Counted from the stretch's first letter, positions 1 through 11,282 are shown. The stretch is 64,000 bases of DNA from Muricea muricata (GCA_963855995.1 OY979718.1:34676059-34740058); one strand, 5' to 3'. The notes: generated by a model from the letters alone, not told the origin. Program-made: numbers and translations.

Positions 1-334
1 GAAATCATGCAATACTTCTGCCTCAGCATTTGTCTCGTTTTGTTCTTCCGAGATACCCCATAGCACATTTTTCTGGTGTAGAAATGGCTCTATATCTCGG
101 TGTCTCCTGTGCTTTTCCCAATCAGCCTTTGCTATTCTTTGTGCGGGAATCTTTTACATTTTCAGATCTTTTTGCGTTATCTCCTGGATTCGTTCAATGA
201 CCACAGCATGTTCACTGTTAATGATCCACTTACCAATTTTCTCCGTGTTGTCGTTTCCCATCTGGTTTGAAAGGTGTCTTGAAATGTAGTCCTAAGGGTC
301 TGGTTCGTCCTTTTTCGGTTCGTAGATTAATCAT
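1..334. other. no gene recognised
   Basis: I see no coding exon or RNA gene here. The stretch is AT-rich and leads into the left arm of the fold-back repeat. Confidence 0.5.
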
Positions 335-2095
335 AGTCTACATCATAGACATAGTAGGTCTAGATTGCCGACTCATCCATCGAAGGCGTGACCTGTATGA
401 TAAATCCAAGATGGCGCGGGAACCGGGCAAAAAACTATAAGACTCTACAGGGAAATCCATGTTTTTCGCGATTTAAAACGTCTCGTTGCTTGGAATCGCT
501 TCGAATCAACATTTTTTGGAAACAACTAATTATCGCGGAAGTTTTGAGCACTATTTGTGTAATTTCTACTGAATTCCTCGTGAAAATCTCGCTCGTGAAA
601 TGTGTTGTGAATTGGTCACTTGGTCAGTTCGAGACATTTGTTGTCCAAAATATGTATTTTTGACCGGCTTTGGCCTCTTGGGTGTTATTGTGACCTACAG
701 CTATCCTAAATTAAACATTTACAAAACGATGGAGCAAGATCTTCGCGTACAAATCGATTGTTCGCTTGATTTGTGTGGTGTGTGATACCTGATACGTTAG
801 TAATATTTACTACATAGATACAACTTCAAGCCAACGTACTGTTTTCGAACTTCAAAGACGGATAGGTTATCAAGTAAATATTGTCTGAATTATGTAATAT
901 GCATTACCAAAATATAATCGAAAACTGGTGCTACAGTTGCTAGTTTCGTTCGTGTGAATCGTGTGTGAAATGTGGGTAGAATTAACTGAATAATCCACAG
1001 TTTAATGACCGAAATTTTTTTATTTGAATTTAAACTATATGTTTACTTTAAAATTAACATAATGGTGAACTTTGGCATACTTTTGCATACACTGTACATA
1101 GAATGCAACATGCACCTGCTTGCTAGCTTGTGCAACATTGGAGCAAAGTCTGCAAACATGCAAGTATGGTAAAGCAATTTTCTAATGCATTTGCTATATT
1201 CCAATGAACAATTAGTCGTGATTATGAAATCATTAATAATTCATGAAGAAATCTAACCTGCCAACTGTGCTCAATATTGATAATGATAAATTGATGATGA
1301 TAAATTTATTTACTGAGTCTGAGGGTCATCAACCAAACTGAACCCAGACCACCTGATTAGACTGTAGAAGTTTTCTACATTTCTACACAAAATTCTCTGG
1401 TGAAAAGGATCTTTTATACGCAGAATAAAACTTTTCAGTCTGGGTAGTTTGCACACACTCAACACAAACTTAACCTAATTAAGCCTAATTAAGCGTGAAA
1501 GACATTGTATGAAGTGAACACAAATACCGTTTGAATAATTTTCAAATTGGCAACGTCAAAAAATGTATCATCTTGCTCACTAGATTCATCGACACACTGT
1601 GACACTGCATTACAGTATACATGATTCATTGTAAATGAAAATCACACACCACACAAATCAAGCGAATAATCGATTTGCACGCGAACATTTTGCTCCATCG
1701 TTTTGTAAATGTTTGATTTAGGATAGCTGTAGGTCACAATAACACCCCAAGAGGCCAAAGCCGGTCAAAAATATATATTTTGGACAACAAATGTCTCGAA
1801 CTGATCAAGTGACCAATTCACAACACATTTCACGAGCGAGATTTTCACGAGGAATTCAACAGAAATTACACAAATAGTGCTCAAAACTTCCGCAATAATT
1901 AGTTGTTTCCAAAAAATGTTGATTCGAAGCGATTCCAAGCAACGAGACGTTTTAAATCGCGAAAAACATGGATTTCCCTGTAGAGTCTTAAAGTTTTTTG
2001 CCCGGTTCCCGCGCCATCTTGGATTTATCATACAGGTCACGCCTACGCAATAGTAATTATACTATGAGTCAGCAATCTAGACCTATATCTATGGT
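335..2095. mobile_element. large fold-back (inverted-repeat) element
   Basis: The left arm is about 335-786 and the right arm about 1646-2095. They are reverse complements of each other with only scattered mismatches, and they enclose about 860 bases of unrelated AT-rich spacer. The same ~91-codon open frame therefore appears on both strands, differing at only five residues. That is a by-product of the duplication, not evidence for a gene. The outer ends decay gradually (both contain GGTCTAGATTGC), and I could not define a target-site duplication. It may be a fold-back transposon or two opposed copies of one repeat. No transposase is visible. Confidence 0.7.
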
Positions 2096-2227
2096 CTACA
2101 TCGTGCATCTCTAGCACACATTTCGCTATGCTAGGCGCGTCGCTCTAGCTTTGCTGAACAGTAGCACCATCATGCAATGGTTTGTGTGATGCCGCCATCT
2201 GGAATTTTAGTGCACCGAAGAAAGCGA

Positions 2228-2403
2228 ACTGCGAAGCCAGTCCGACTATTTGGTCATACTATGCAAATTTAAATCATCATTATTTATTTCTTTAGAAATT
2301 GATTCCTTAGATAGTCCATAAACGCAGAAAAATTTGCCCCTGCTAGGAGTTGAACATGCGATGCGACTTGGAGGTAAAAGGGGAATGGCTTAACACTTCA
2401 GCA
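2228..2403 (-). repeat. tRNA-like (SINE-type) sequence joined to a MITE half
   Basis: On the minus strand, about 2336-2403 resembles a tRNA-derived SINE head. It has a box-A-like AGTGTTAAGCC and a box-B-like TGTTCAACTCC at suitable spacing. It continues into 2228-2335, which matches the hAT-type MITE at 13103-13254 (shared TAAGGAATCAATTTCTAAAG and the GCGAAGCCAG terminus). The MITE's second terminal repeat is missing, replaced by the tRNA-like part. It is too diverged to be a working tRNA. Confidence 0.45.
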
Positions 2404-2925
2404 CAGAAGTAGTCCCATTATACTAGAAGTATACTCATTAACAAAATACATGCATGCAGCAACCCCTCGCCACTAACTAAGAGCATGCAACTTTATTTTC
2501 GGAATTACATGAAGTACTTCGATAGGTTGTTGTCATAGCAACACGGCAATTGTTATTCGTTTCTTTCTGCATTTTTTTTCAAAATGACAAAATATTGAGT
2601 TTTTAATCCTTGTTTTATTGACAATTTTTTTAAATGACACAACATTTGTCATCGGTATGTTATTACGCCTATATAATGTAAGCTTAAATTTCGTATAAAA
2701 TACGACCTATCAATTACATTAGTAGTAAGGCAGTCTTGCATTTACAAAACGTAAACTTACTCTGGAATTTAAACGAGTGAATAGACTGGATGAGCACGGC
2801 TACGCCGGCCTTTATAAAGCATTAAAAGACAAGTATAAATACGCATTATCAACAAACTTGCCTTGTGTTTCACGCCATAGTCAATTCTTGGCGTTTCTTT
2901 GTATTTTCCCCGAATTAATCTCTCC

Positions 2926-3033
2926 TCAATCTTCTTCAGCAGCCTCCTCGAGCCTTTGTCGTCGTCTACGCTCGTTTCGCCTTGCTAAACGTTCTGCTTC
3001 CTCGTTTTCCTTTCGCTGCTTGCTTGACTCCAT
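2926..3033 (-). CDS. 35-residue charged ORF, unrecognised
   Basis: An ATG-to-TGA frame encodes a very charged, probably helical peptide rich in Glu and Arg (for example RLARRNERRRRQRLEEAAEE). Such Arg/Glu-rich helices occur at the N termini of several animal transposon proteins, but I recognise no family. It may be a remnant or the start of a split gene; no convincing downstream exon was found. It could equally be chance. Confidence 0.2.
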   Translation of the reverse strand: MESSKQRKENEEAERLARRNERRRRQRLEEAAEED

Positions 3034-3297
3034 ATTTGTTGACCTGATAAATGCTTTTTACTTAATTTTTACAACAATAAATTGTTGTTAAAGTTCCCAA
3101 AACTTTTTGCAAAAATACAAAATATTATAGTCACAGATATAGTGCAAAAAGCTAGTTAAATATTTGCTGACAGTTAAATAACTTGAATTCGTGATTAATC
3201 AATCAACAATAAATTTTAAATCTGGCCAATCAGTGTTAGCCAATCATGATAGTCCGCCATATTGTTGAGATCAGTGAGGATGACGTCATGACATACC

Positions 3298-4139
3298 ATT
3301 TTTACCATAGAGATTATAAAAGAATAGAGGCGGCATCTGGGGACGAATCGCGGGACAAATTGAACAAATCTAATGGGGGGCAAATTTAAGTCCCGGATGT
3401 ATATCGATGAAAAACATACTGTGTTTGTCTTTTTGCTTGTTTTTATGACCAGTATGCACACAGATACTGACTATACTAGGAAAACAAATTTTTAGCTTTC
3501 TAGTTTTTGTAATTTTAGGTACAGACAGCCAGATTTTTGTGTACATATCAGAGTTTTTCAGCCTTAGGTTCTCCCTAGCAACGCATAGCAACCAGTTTTT
3601 GACCGGCTTTTCACAGCAAGGGTTTGCAAAATATCTGCCAAAATATCTCACATCTGGACACAAATTGAACTTTTTTGCCTTCAGGCAGTTATCAAAATTG
3701 TTTTAGAGGTGCAACAAGGTGTACAACCACGATAGTGCGATCTATTTAAACTTTAAAGACTTTTCAATCGTGTTCATCTGTTTTTTCGAATACAAAAATT
3801 GCATTTTCGCTAACAAATACTCAATATTAAACATACCCAATTTTATCCAGTATTCAAAACACAAAATTCAAACCTTTCAAGGCAACCCCGCGCTAATCTT
3901 TAACATTTTCGCCTTAGTTTTTATTAAAAAAACTCTTAGCGCGAAAAAATCGGAAAAAGTTTTTCTCAGCTTTCTCAATCTGTTGTTGCGAACAGTCGAT
4001 CAACAGCCAATAGGTGTAAGATGTTACATCCGGGTCTTAAATTTGCCCCCCATTAGCAAGCTTCAATTTGTCCCGCGAGCTTGACTGAATTTTAATCAGG
4101 ATGCCGCCTCTATTCTTTTATAATCTCTATGATTTTTAC
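3298..4139. mobile_element. non-autonomous P/hAT-like element with 8-bp TSD
   Basis: The element body is 3306-4131. It starts CATAGAGATTATAAAAG and ends with the reverse complement; the perfect terminal inverted repeat is about 32 bases. A second subterminal inverted block follows, with shared CGCGGGACAAATTGAA and TAATGGGGGGCAAATTTAAG. Exact 8-bp direct repeats ATTTTTAC flank it at 3298-3305 and 4132-4139. An 8-bp duplication with termini beginning CA fits the hAT or P superfamilies. The 826-bp interior has no transposase-like reading frame, so it must depend on a transposase supplied elsewhere. Confidence 0.85.
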
Positions 4140-4189
4140 TACCTAACTACCACGAGGAACGACTTTGAACTCCGCTAATACGAAATTAG

Positions 4190-4248
4190 TAACCCTCGCC
4201 CCGGGCTTACGCCCGGAACGGCGCTTCGCGCCGTTGGCTCGGGGATTA
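4190..4248. other. GC-rich three-way-junction fold
   Basis: Two perfect hairpins sit back to back: 4201-4216 (6-bp stem CCGGGC, loop TTAC) and 4217-4235 (8-bp stem AACGGCGC, loop TTC). Flanking sequences TAACCCTCGCC and GGCTCGGGGATTA can pair imperfectly to close a three-way junction. This is a strong GC island in AT-rich DNA. It is not a tRNA. It may be the core of a mobile element or a structured RNA. Confidence 0.5.
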
Positions 4249-5157
4249 GATGCAGCTAAGGTGCATTAGTATTATTACTAGGAAGAAGGGGGGGGGGGAA
4301 AGTTATGCGGTCGTGTTATTCACAAACAACTTGAAGTCGTGGGTGTAACAAAGGCATTTTACTACCTCAGTTGAAACCCCTCCCAACTCAAAAAGATACC
4401 AATCTTGAGCGCGGTTAGTGCAAAGCGGAACAATGAAGCGGAATTATAACTACAACCCTTTAAAACCAGGCCGGTGTTTACCTCCAGGTTTGCGCTTGTT
4501 TTGGTGAGGCCAAATTGTTCCAAGTCGTTAGCGTTTTCCACCAATTCCTCACAAAGCTGATAGACACATGGTTTAAAACGGCTCCTTAAAGCCTATAATT
4601 TGCTTAGATCGCGACTTGTCGGCAATTACCAGTGACCTTTATAATCATTTGGTTATTACTTCGAGAAAGTATGTCGATAGACAAAGGACTTTCGACAAGC
4701 AATCACCGACAAGACCTTCTTGCTGACGTCCGAAGGTATATACAAGCCTTAACGTACCAGACCACCCGCACCAACCCATATGAACAGCAGCTGTGATTGG
4801 TTGATCAAGACAATAAAACGGCAAACACATCCCGTCATCCTTTGCGCCCTTACGCCGCAACGTTGCACTTCATGTAAACTGTTCATATAATGCGTCGTCC
4901 TATCAGCAAGCGCCTGTGGACGAGGCGGTCTTTACCCGCCGTACTCAGTTGCCTGCGTTTTGCCAATCTCACCCGCAAATTTTAGGTCACCAAAACGTGG
5001 GTCTGTCCACTGTCGTCAGCACTCGAACCGACTTGACAACGTAGCTTAGTACCAAAGCATTTATGATTGGTATGTTTTTTGGGCTTAAATGTTTTAAATT
5101 TGTCGATATTGTTCGTATTTACCTTTTCAAGCGCTACTGTATTCGTTCAACTTACAA
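4249..5157. other. no gene recognised
   Basis: The stretch contains a run of G (about 4288-4298) and no coding exon that I can support on either strand. Confidence 0.4.
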
Positions 5158-5239
5158 ATGAAATACGAGACCGAAGCATTGAACTCAATGGACCGAAGAT
5201 CGACTGCATACAGCACGATTTACGGTCTCGTATTTCATG
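5158..5239. repeat. short inverted repeat / hairpin
   Basis: ATGAAATACGAGACCG at 5158-5173 is perfectly reverse-complementary to 5224-5239, with a 50-base spacer. It may be a tiny MITE. No clear target duplication was found. Confidence 0.5.
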
Positions 5240-6994
5240 TTGATTTCAAAATAGTATGATTACTATCTCTTGTTATGGGTCGAACAAACTGGCTGAAAGG
5301 ATTTTTTGTATTGCTCGTTGCGCTCACAGGATACCGGCTTGGACGGCGCAGTTGCGATTACGCATGTTTACAGAAAGGTATGAACGTATGATCGATCGAA
5401 GAGTCGAAACACAGTGGTGGATTAAATTTAATCATCGAGCAATTGCACAGCAAGTTTTTTTTTAAATACAAGTGTCTATTTATATGTCTGGCTTAGATAA
5501 TATGACAACTAAGCGCATTCAATACAGAAAATGCCGATTTCTAAAATAGCGCACGCTAGTTGTATACCATCTGTAATCGCGTCGCTGTTCGAATCTTGCG
5601 CTTGCATGTCTTGCTTTACCTGCCTTCTGTAGTTCCTTCGTAGACTGCATACATGATCCGGTTCGGACAAATTCGATGACCTCTTTTGTCTCTCTCTCTA
5701 ATGTCATCCAAACAATACATGGGTAACAGTATCCTGCGCTAATAATAGTTGCCAACACGCAATTAGTCACATCTGGTATAAACCCTTAGTCTCAGAACAT
5801 AAAGAGTTAAAAACAAACTCTGAACATCTTATCATAGCAGGACTCAAGATTGTATCGTGAAGAACTTTACATTTCTTGAACCCTATATACCTTATCTGTG
5901 GCTATACCACTGGGCTATACACTGTGGCGAACTGACATTTGGCGAAACGCTCGTTGGCGAAACGACCGCAATTCCTGATTCCTATGTATTTTAAGGGGTA
6001 TTTAAAGTCGTCTTCGATTTGTCGTCTTAGATTTTTTAGTGTAAGTTCAGTGCCAAATGCTGAAATGATTCCAATCACCTGATCTCCTTCCTGCATGATT
6101 TTAACTGATTTCATCAGTCATGATCTCATGCTTCGAATATTGTTCGTCTTCTAGCGCCAGCCGTTTTAGCATGCAGCTATAATTACGTGTTGACAGAGCT
6201 ATCACGATATTCGAGCATTATTAGATTGTTCACGCTGTGACGTTTTATAAGTAGACTATTAGTTATTATTTAAAACACGAGCAGAAGTGCTTTATTTGGT
6301 ATTCTTATAACGGATTTATAAACATTTAGAACTGATTAAGCGCGAATTGCGGGCATTTTAAATGGTTTGAAAAACGACGCGTTTTTTATCAATCTAGTGA
6401 GTTTATTTACGAAGAAATTTTTAAAAACATAAATATTGTCTAAGTCCAGAAGATCAAGACTTAAACTGTATGCAAATCAGGACGATTTTTGACTTGATAC
6501 AGCTACTGATTAAACAGCATGTATTTTTTCTATTAATGCATTTTTGAAAGGGATTTCGGGCATTGATAAAACGGAAATCTCACATCACATGCACGTGAGA
6601 TTATTTAATATGATGATTGCACATGTGAAAATTATTGCAGATTAGGATATTTTATAATGCTAGAAAAGACAGTAGTTTATATAATAGAGGTACGCTCACT
6701 CGCGAGTTTCCGTGCACCTATGCTTACAAAATGATCTTTTCTACGTCATCCGACCTGGCGCTGGTCGCTCTAAGCCACCGTTTTAGTTTCTGTATTTCTA
6801 CACATCCATTCATTTCAAAACTTCAGAGCCAAAACTACTATTGATTCAGACAAGATTTCTTAAATTTTGCGAAGTTTATAACAAACAAGCTGCCGGAAAG
6901 TTTCAAAAGAAATTTACATTAAGCTAACCAGCTTTAGAACAACTAGCTCCATGCCTTTAATCCATCCTTTTCAGTGGCAAAATCATTGACATTG
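5240..6994. other. no established gene; one weak coding-like frame
   Basis: No gene can be supported. A minus-strand frame at about 5960-6114 reads like protein (…TLKNLRRQIEDDF…). It has a possible acceptor but no donor, and it runs into short GGCGAAACG repeats at 5938-5970. I recognise no family, and it may be a transposon remnant or chance. Confidence 0.25.
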
Positions 6995-7223
6995 AATTAG
7001 AACCATAGAAATAATAGATATAGAATGCATGCTCCTATCTATTTTCAGGTAAACAATTGTCGCCAATTAAAATTCAAAATGGCCGATTTATAAGAGCAAA
7101 TGACCGCTCCTCCGACAAATCCAATATGGCCGATTTATAAGGGCAATTTTTTTTCAATTTGGGTACCTCGCCAGCTTACCATGCAAGCATGCATTATACA
7201 CCTATTATTTCTACAATTAGAAC
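6995..7223. mobile_element. MITE with 9-bp TSD
   Basis: The body is 7004-7214 (211 bp). The termini are imperfect inverted repeats of about 28 bases (TAGAAATAATAG…AATGCATGCT). Direct repeats AATTAGAAC lie at 6995-7003 and 7215-7223. The interior carries two direct copies of TGGCCGATTTATAAG. It has no coding capacity. Confidence 0.75.
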
Positions 7224-8210
7224 ACGCAATGAACTGCGACACGCGTCGCTCGTCCAGCAGAACCCGCATGTTGTAGGTGAAGTGAAGGTTTGTATACAGT
7301 AAATTACTGGGATTTTTCAGTAGTGTTAAGGCAAGGGCTAGTGTTGGTTAGGCCATATTTTTGTTTTCTCTTTCAGAGCATGATTCGACACAGTCAAGCA
7401 TAGCGTTGCAATCGAAAACTGCCAAGGTTAGTTAGTTATAAATGCTGCTTAAAAGTTGGTTGAATACATAAATTTTATGAACACAAGTAGGTAACACCAG
7501 TGATTTATTGATGGTCAACTTTATCTGAAAAACATCCATTATCTTCAAAAATCTTTTCCAACAGAAAATTTCTTTTACCAACCGCTGCAGATGACTCATC
7601 AGGATCAAAATCTTCCTATTAATTAATTTCTCCTTCGTTTGTATCTTTCTCTACAGGATTCTTCTTAAGTGCTTTAGTTGCAACGTTTTCAATAGTTCTC
7701 CATATTCTGGCCAAACCGATTCTTTTGCATCATGCACCATGGTTAGTCAAGGATCAATCTAATTCTTTGTTTCATAACCATCTTCTATGGTTCACACGTG
7801 TAAGGGCTCAGTGCTAGTATAAAGTCGACAATTGGTACGAGACATTTCAACCTTGAGACGATTTTTTCTCATTTGATATATTTATAGAGCGAATTGTGGA
7901 AACAAACAAAAAAAATACTTGCATATCAAAAAAACAAACCATTCAGTGTTTGCAACAAGTTGTTTCACCTTGGCAGTGGCATGAACAGCCGCTCATTATA
8001 AGCGTTTGGTGTGGTTAGACTCTTCGTCGGGGCAATGCATACACTTTTTGGTTTTTTTGCATCTTCCATCGCCATAGTTTCTTTGACAAAGGCTTGGACA
8101 GTTGATTCGTCTTCGTGTAAATTCATCCACTTCGTACGACCTGTCTATTGCTGCACTATTATTTTGACTGGTCGGTCATTTTCTTCCGATTGTGATTTTA
8201 TTCCGATAGT
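7224..8210. other. no intact gene recognised
   Basis: The minus strand at about 7980-8160 has a protein-like frame (…TKWMNLHEDESTVQAF…) directly beyond the sulfotransferase fragment. It may be its decayed continuation, but the match to the intact gene is too weak to call. Nothing else was identified. Confidence 0.3.
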
Positions 8211-8308
8211 GATCGAAATGTCACCTCATCGCCTTTCACATGCATCTGTCGGGACACCCGGCTTTCGGTAAATCCGTACAAATGTATCGTCCATACTTTA
8301 CCTGGAAC
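8211..8308 (-). pseudogene. decayed fragment of carbohydrate sulfotransferase exon
   Basis: Read on the minus strand, this aligns base by base with 9766-9862 of the intact plus-strand sulfotransferase. Shared blocks include GTATGGACGATACAT and GTGAAAGGCGA; identity is roughly 80-85 percent. One extra T after GGACGATACAT shifts the frame, so it cannot encode the enzyme. It is an inverted, broken paralogue about 1.5 kb from the intact exon, and only the middle of the domain survives. It may have moved with the flanking inverted-repeat material. Confidence 0.7.
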
Positions 8309-8347
8309 AACTAAGTGGACTAACTGCCGGTCGGCTTCGCCTTCAAC

Positions 8348-9202
8348 AGGGAGCTTTAGATTTGACCACGACTAGGACTACGAGATTTGATGGCGTGCGC
8401 AGAAGTCTTAGTCGTTTTCGTTTCTGTTCGAATTTTCTTTTGAAGAAAAACAAGCAACGAGAAATGAAGTTTCCATAAATTAGTTTTTATTTAGTCCATA
8501 ACTCTCCCTAAACAAGATTAGCTTCTTATGCGAAGAACAGTGCAGGAACTAAGTGCAAGTAAGTGTTGAATAAAAAACAAACCAGATAATATTTATAACT
8601 GGGTTGCAACTACAATTCTATTTAAAGTTTTTAAGAGTACTAGGACTATATATTCAAGAATATACTGTTAAGAACATAAAAAATCACAAATTTATATGTG
8701 ACACACAAGTACAAAAATTAACGCTAGAATTTCGCCGGTGTAGTTCGCTCATGTAATCATGTTTGATATATCCATAGGCGGCCCAAAAATGTCTGGTAAT
8801 TTTGTGCACCGCAAGCGCGAGCAGTGCACGAAATTACCAGACATTTTTGGGCCGCCTATGATATATCATGTATCCTTGATAGCTAATCAAGCAACAAAGA
8901 GCAGCTCAAAATTTCCCGTTATAATTTACGCTCTGCTTGAAAAAAGACTTCGCATAAACGCTAAGTATATGTCGAATATTTCTACAAATAATTTTTGAAG
9001 AAAAGCAAACGTAAACTAACTTTCAATAGTAATTAAACTCGTTAGACTCGTAGCGAAGACTACGAGATTTCTGCAAAATGTCGTACTCAGATGAGCGACG
9101 GCTACGACTTTTTCTCGTCAGTGCGAGATGGCATAAGGATATGGCGTGCTTTTGGCGCAAAAATGACGAATCTCGTAGTCGTAGTCAAATCTGAAGCTCC
9201 CT
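8348..9202. mobile_element. possible TIR-bounded element
   Basis: AGGGAGCTTTAGATTTGAC at 8348 and its near reverse complement ending at 9202 frame about 855 bp. Both extend into ACGACTACGAGATT. No matching target duplication is visible, so the boundaries are uncertain. A smaller hairpin MITE (8773-8859) is nested inside. Confidence 0.45.
8765..8867. mobile_element. hairpin MITE with near-perfect arms
   Basis: CATAGGCGGCCCAAAAATG… at 8773 mirrors its reverse complement ending at about 8859. Arms of about 37 bases have one mismatch around a 14-base loop. GATATATC lies on both sides (8765-8772 and 8860-8867), consistent with an 8-bp target duplication. The CATAG start resembles the element at 3306. 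Confidence 0.65.
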
Positions 9203-9392
9203 AAGTATTGCGACGACGTGCACATTTCTACGGCAGTAATATATCATCCGGGAACGTTACGGAATTCCTGTGCTCCCGTGACTTTCAATCGAAAACGCAA
9301 GCCTCAAGTAAAAAACCCTGCAAATGCACGCATCGTACGCGTTGCAGTTTATCATGTCTCAAACCTGATCAAGTCATCATCTTCTTTTATAG

Positions 9393-10211
9393 TTCAACAG
9401 AGAAGCAAGAAAAGCTGCCTTGAAGAGATGCTGTCCACACAAGTTGAACAGCATTTCCGAACAAAAGAGAAAAATTCTATTCCAACATCTCATCGTGGAC
9501 AGGAAACATAAACTTCTCTACTGCTATATTCCAAAAGTCGCCTCGTCCAACATGAAAAGACTCTTGCTGACTTTGCAAAACTTAACCGACGACAGTAACG
9601 CCATACATTATTTTGATCAACGTGGTTTCGAATTCTTAAGCGATTTCGCACCAAAGGAGAGAGATCGAATCCTCGGTACATTTTTAAAGTTTTTATTTGT
9701 GCGAGATCCTCTGGATAGAATACTCTCGGCGTACAGGAACAAATTCCTGGCGAAAAACATACCGTTTCAGGTAAGGTATGGACGATACATTGTACGGAGG
9801 TACCGAAAACCGAGTGTGCCGACGTACGACGTGAAAGGCGACGATATGACATTTCAGGAGTTCGTGAGATATTTGATAGACAAGAAAAATGATTTCCAAA
9901 GTATGAATGAACACTGGATGCCCATGTACGAACTGTGTCAACCGTGCTACGTCAACTACGACTTTGTCGGGTCGTTCGAGGACCTAGACCTGGACACAAG
10001 CGCTCTTCTAGAAAGAATACATGCACCAAAAACTGTGAAGTTTCCCAGGAAACAGTCTTCTTACGGAAAGTCGCTGGATAGCGAACAGATTTACAGATTT
10101 TACGCGAACGTTACAGCGGACGAGTACAATTCAATACGTGAACGATTCAAGAATGATTTGAAATGTTTCGGTTATAAATTTCACTACCGGTTGTCAATTT
10201 CACGAAATTAA
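9393..10211 (+). CDS. carbohydrate sulfotransferase, catalytic exon (CHST8-14/HNK-1 type)
   Basis: Enzymes of this family are Golgi type II membrane proteins. They move sulfate from PAPS to sugars of chondroitin, dermatan or HNK-1-type glycans. The exon gives 272 codons to a TAA at 10209. Visible motifs are the 5'-phosphosulfate-binding loop CYIPKVASSNMKR, the 3'-phosphate-binding FVRDPLDRILSAYRNK, and the downstream EHWMPMYELCQPC…DFVGSFEDL block. The family-typical basic segment (REARKAALKRCC) precedes the first motif. The exon start is set by a strong acceptor, a pyrimidine run then ATAG at 9389-9392, with an in-frame stop directly upstream. The signal-anchor exon must therefore lie further 5'; I found no convincing candidate. 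The exact sugar specificity cannot be told. It is convergent with the JADE gene. Confidence 0.85.
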   Translation, partial: FNREARKAALKRCCPHKLNSISEQKRKILFQHLIVDRKHKLLYCYIPKVASSNMKRLLLTLQNLTDDSNAIHYFDQRGFEFLSDFAPKERDRILGTFLKFLFVRDPLDRILSAYRNKFLAKNIPFQVRYGRYIVRRYRKPSVPTYDVKGDDMTFQEFVRYLIDKKNDFQSMNEHWMPMYELCQPCYVNYDFVGSFEDLDLDTSALLERIHAPKTVKFPRKQSSYGKSLDSEQIYRFYANVTADEYNSIRERFKNDLKCFGYKFHYRLSISRN

Positions 10212-10489
10212 AATAACAAAAGTTTAATTTCGTCTTTAGTTTCTTCGTCGAAAGCAACCTGGCTATTGCTCTGCCCCGGAGACAATCTTTGGGTATAATT
10301 TGAACGCTGTTTTAAGAACGATATATACACTCACGGTGTAACACCCCTGTGGCAATAGCAACGATCAATTTCTAAAGAAATGAATATACAGAGGCGTGGT
10401 GACTAAGGGGGTGGGAAACATGGCCCACTCAGCGTGGGGCGCCGCAATGCTGGCGGGGCGCTAGGCGGTGTCTAAATTTTAAGTTTAGA

Positions 10490-10495
10490 AATAAA
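10490..10495 (+). promoter_or_regulatory. candidate poly(A) signal of sulfotransferase
   Basis: AATAAA lies about 280 bases after the stop codon. It is the first canonical hexamer I noticed downstream. Its use is inferred. Confidence 0.35.
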
Positions 10496-11276
10496 AGTTT
10501 TAAATCAATATATTGTGATCAGTATTTTTGATTATTACTGTCGTTGGAAAACACTCCCAGTATTTTTGTTGTATTTTTGTTTTTAGGCAGGCATCAAGGT
10601 AACTCTAAGGGGCCCAAATTAAATATTTTCCATTTTGAAAATTTGAGCCCCCCCCCCCCCACTGCGAATTAAGCGCCTTTAATAGGACGACATTTTCTTG
10701 ACATTAGACACATGAATTTGTCAAAGAAAATTGGTCGTCTAAAATGGAGCTTTCGCCGGAACGGAACAAAAGAATGGAACAACGTCAGTTTGGTACTTCG
10801 TTTCTAGATTTTGATTGTCCAATCACATTTACGAAATATACTATTCCCCGAAAACCGATCACTCAGTTAAATTTTAAGCGAAGCCCGCCGTTTAAAAGCC
10901 GTATTACTAAGCTTTAAAACAAATATAAATATACATCCAGGACATTTTTTTGGAGATTGCCTTGAGAAGCACTCCACCTGATACTTAACCCGTCTTAAAA
11001 AATCTCCTAATAATGCTCTGCCAATTATTCCATCTCACAAACTTGTTTGTAATTCACTATTCTCACATTTACGGCGCAATTTATTCAGTATATATTAACC
11101 ACTTCACGACTTGAATGCAAGATACCGCAAACAAAACCAAAATTACAGTTTCCTAAAATGAAATCCTCGGACTTCAGGGTACCCCCCTCCCTCCCCCCCC
11201 GCACACATCTCTCTCCTCTCTTTTCTTGTCAGAATACACAAGAATCGTGTGTGCCATAAATGCTTAATTTTTGACA

Positions 11277-11282
11277 TTTATT
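11277..11282 (-). promoter_or_regulatory. candidate poly(A) signal of JADE
   Basis: AATAAA on the minus strand lies about 100 bases after the JADE stop codon. The position suits a short 3' UTR. Confidence 0.45.

Noticed and set aside
388-2040. 91-codon frames on both strands
   Set aside because: They are mirror copies produced by the fold-back arms. There is no domain and no splice context.
8011-8271. Plus-strand hydrophobic frame as the missing signal-anchor exon of the sulfotransferase
   Set aside because: It overlaps antisense sulfotransferase-derived sequence and has no suitable ATG or donor.
9420-9422. TTG as the start codon of the sulfotransferase
   Set aside because: The family-conserved basic segment continues upstream to a strong splice acceptor at 9392, so this is an internal exon rather than a non-ATG start.
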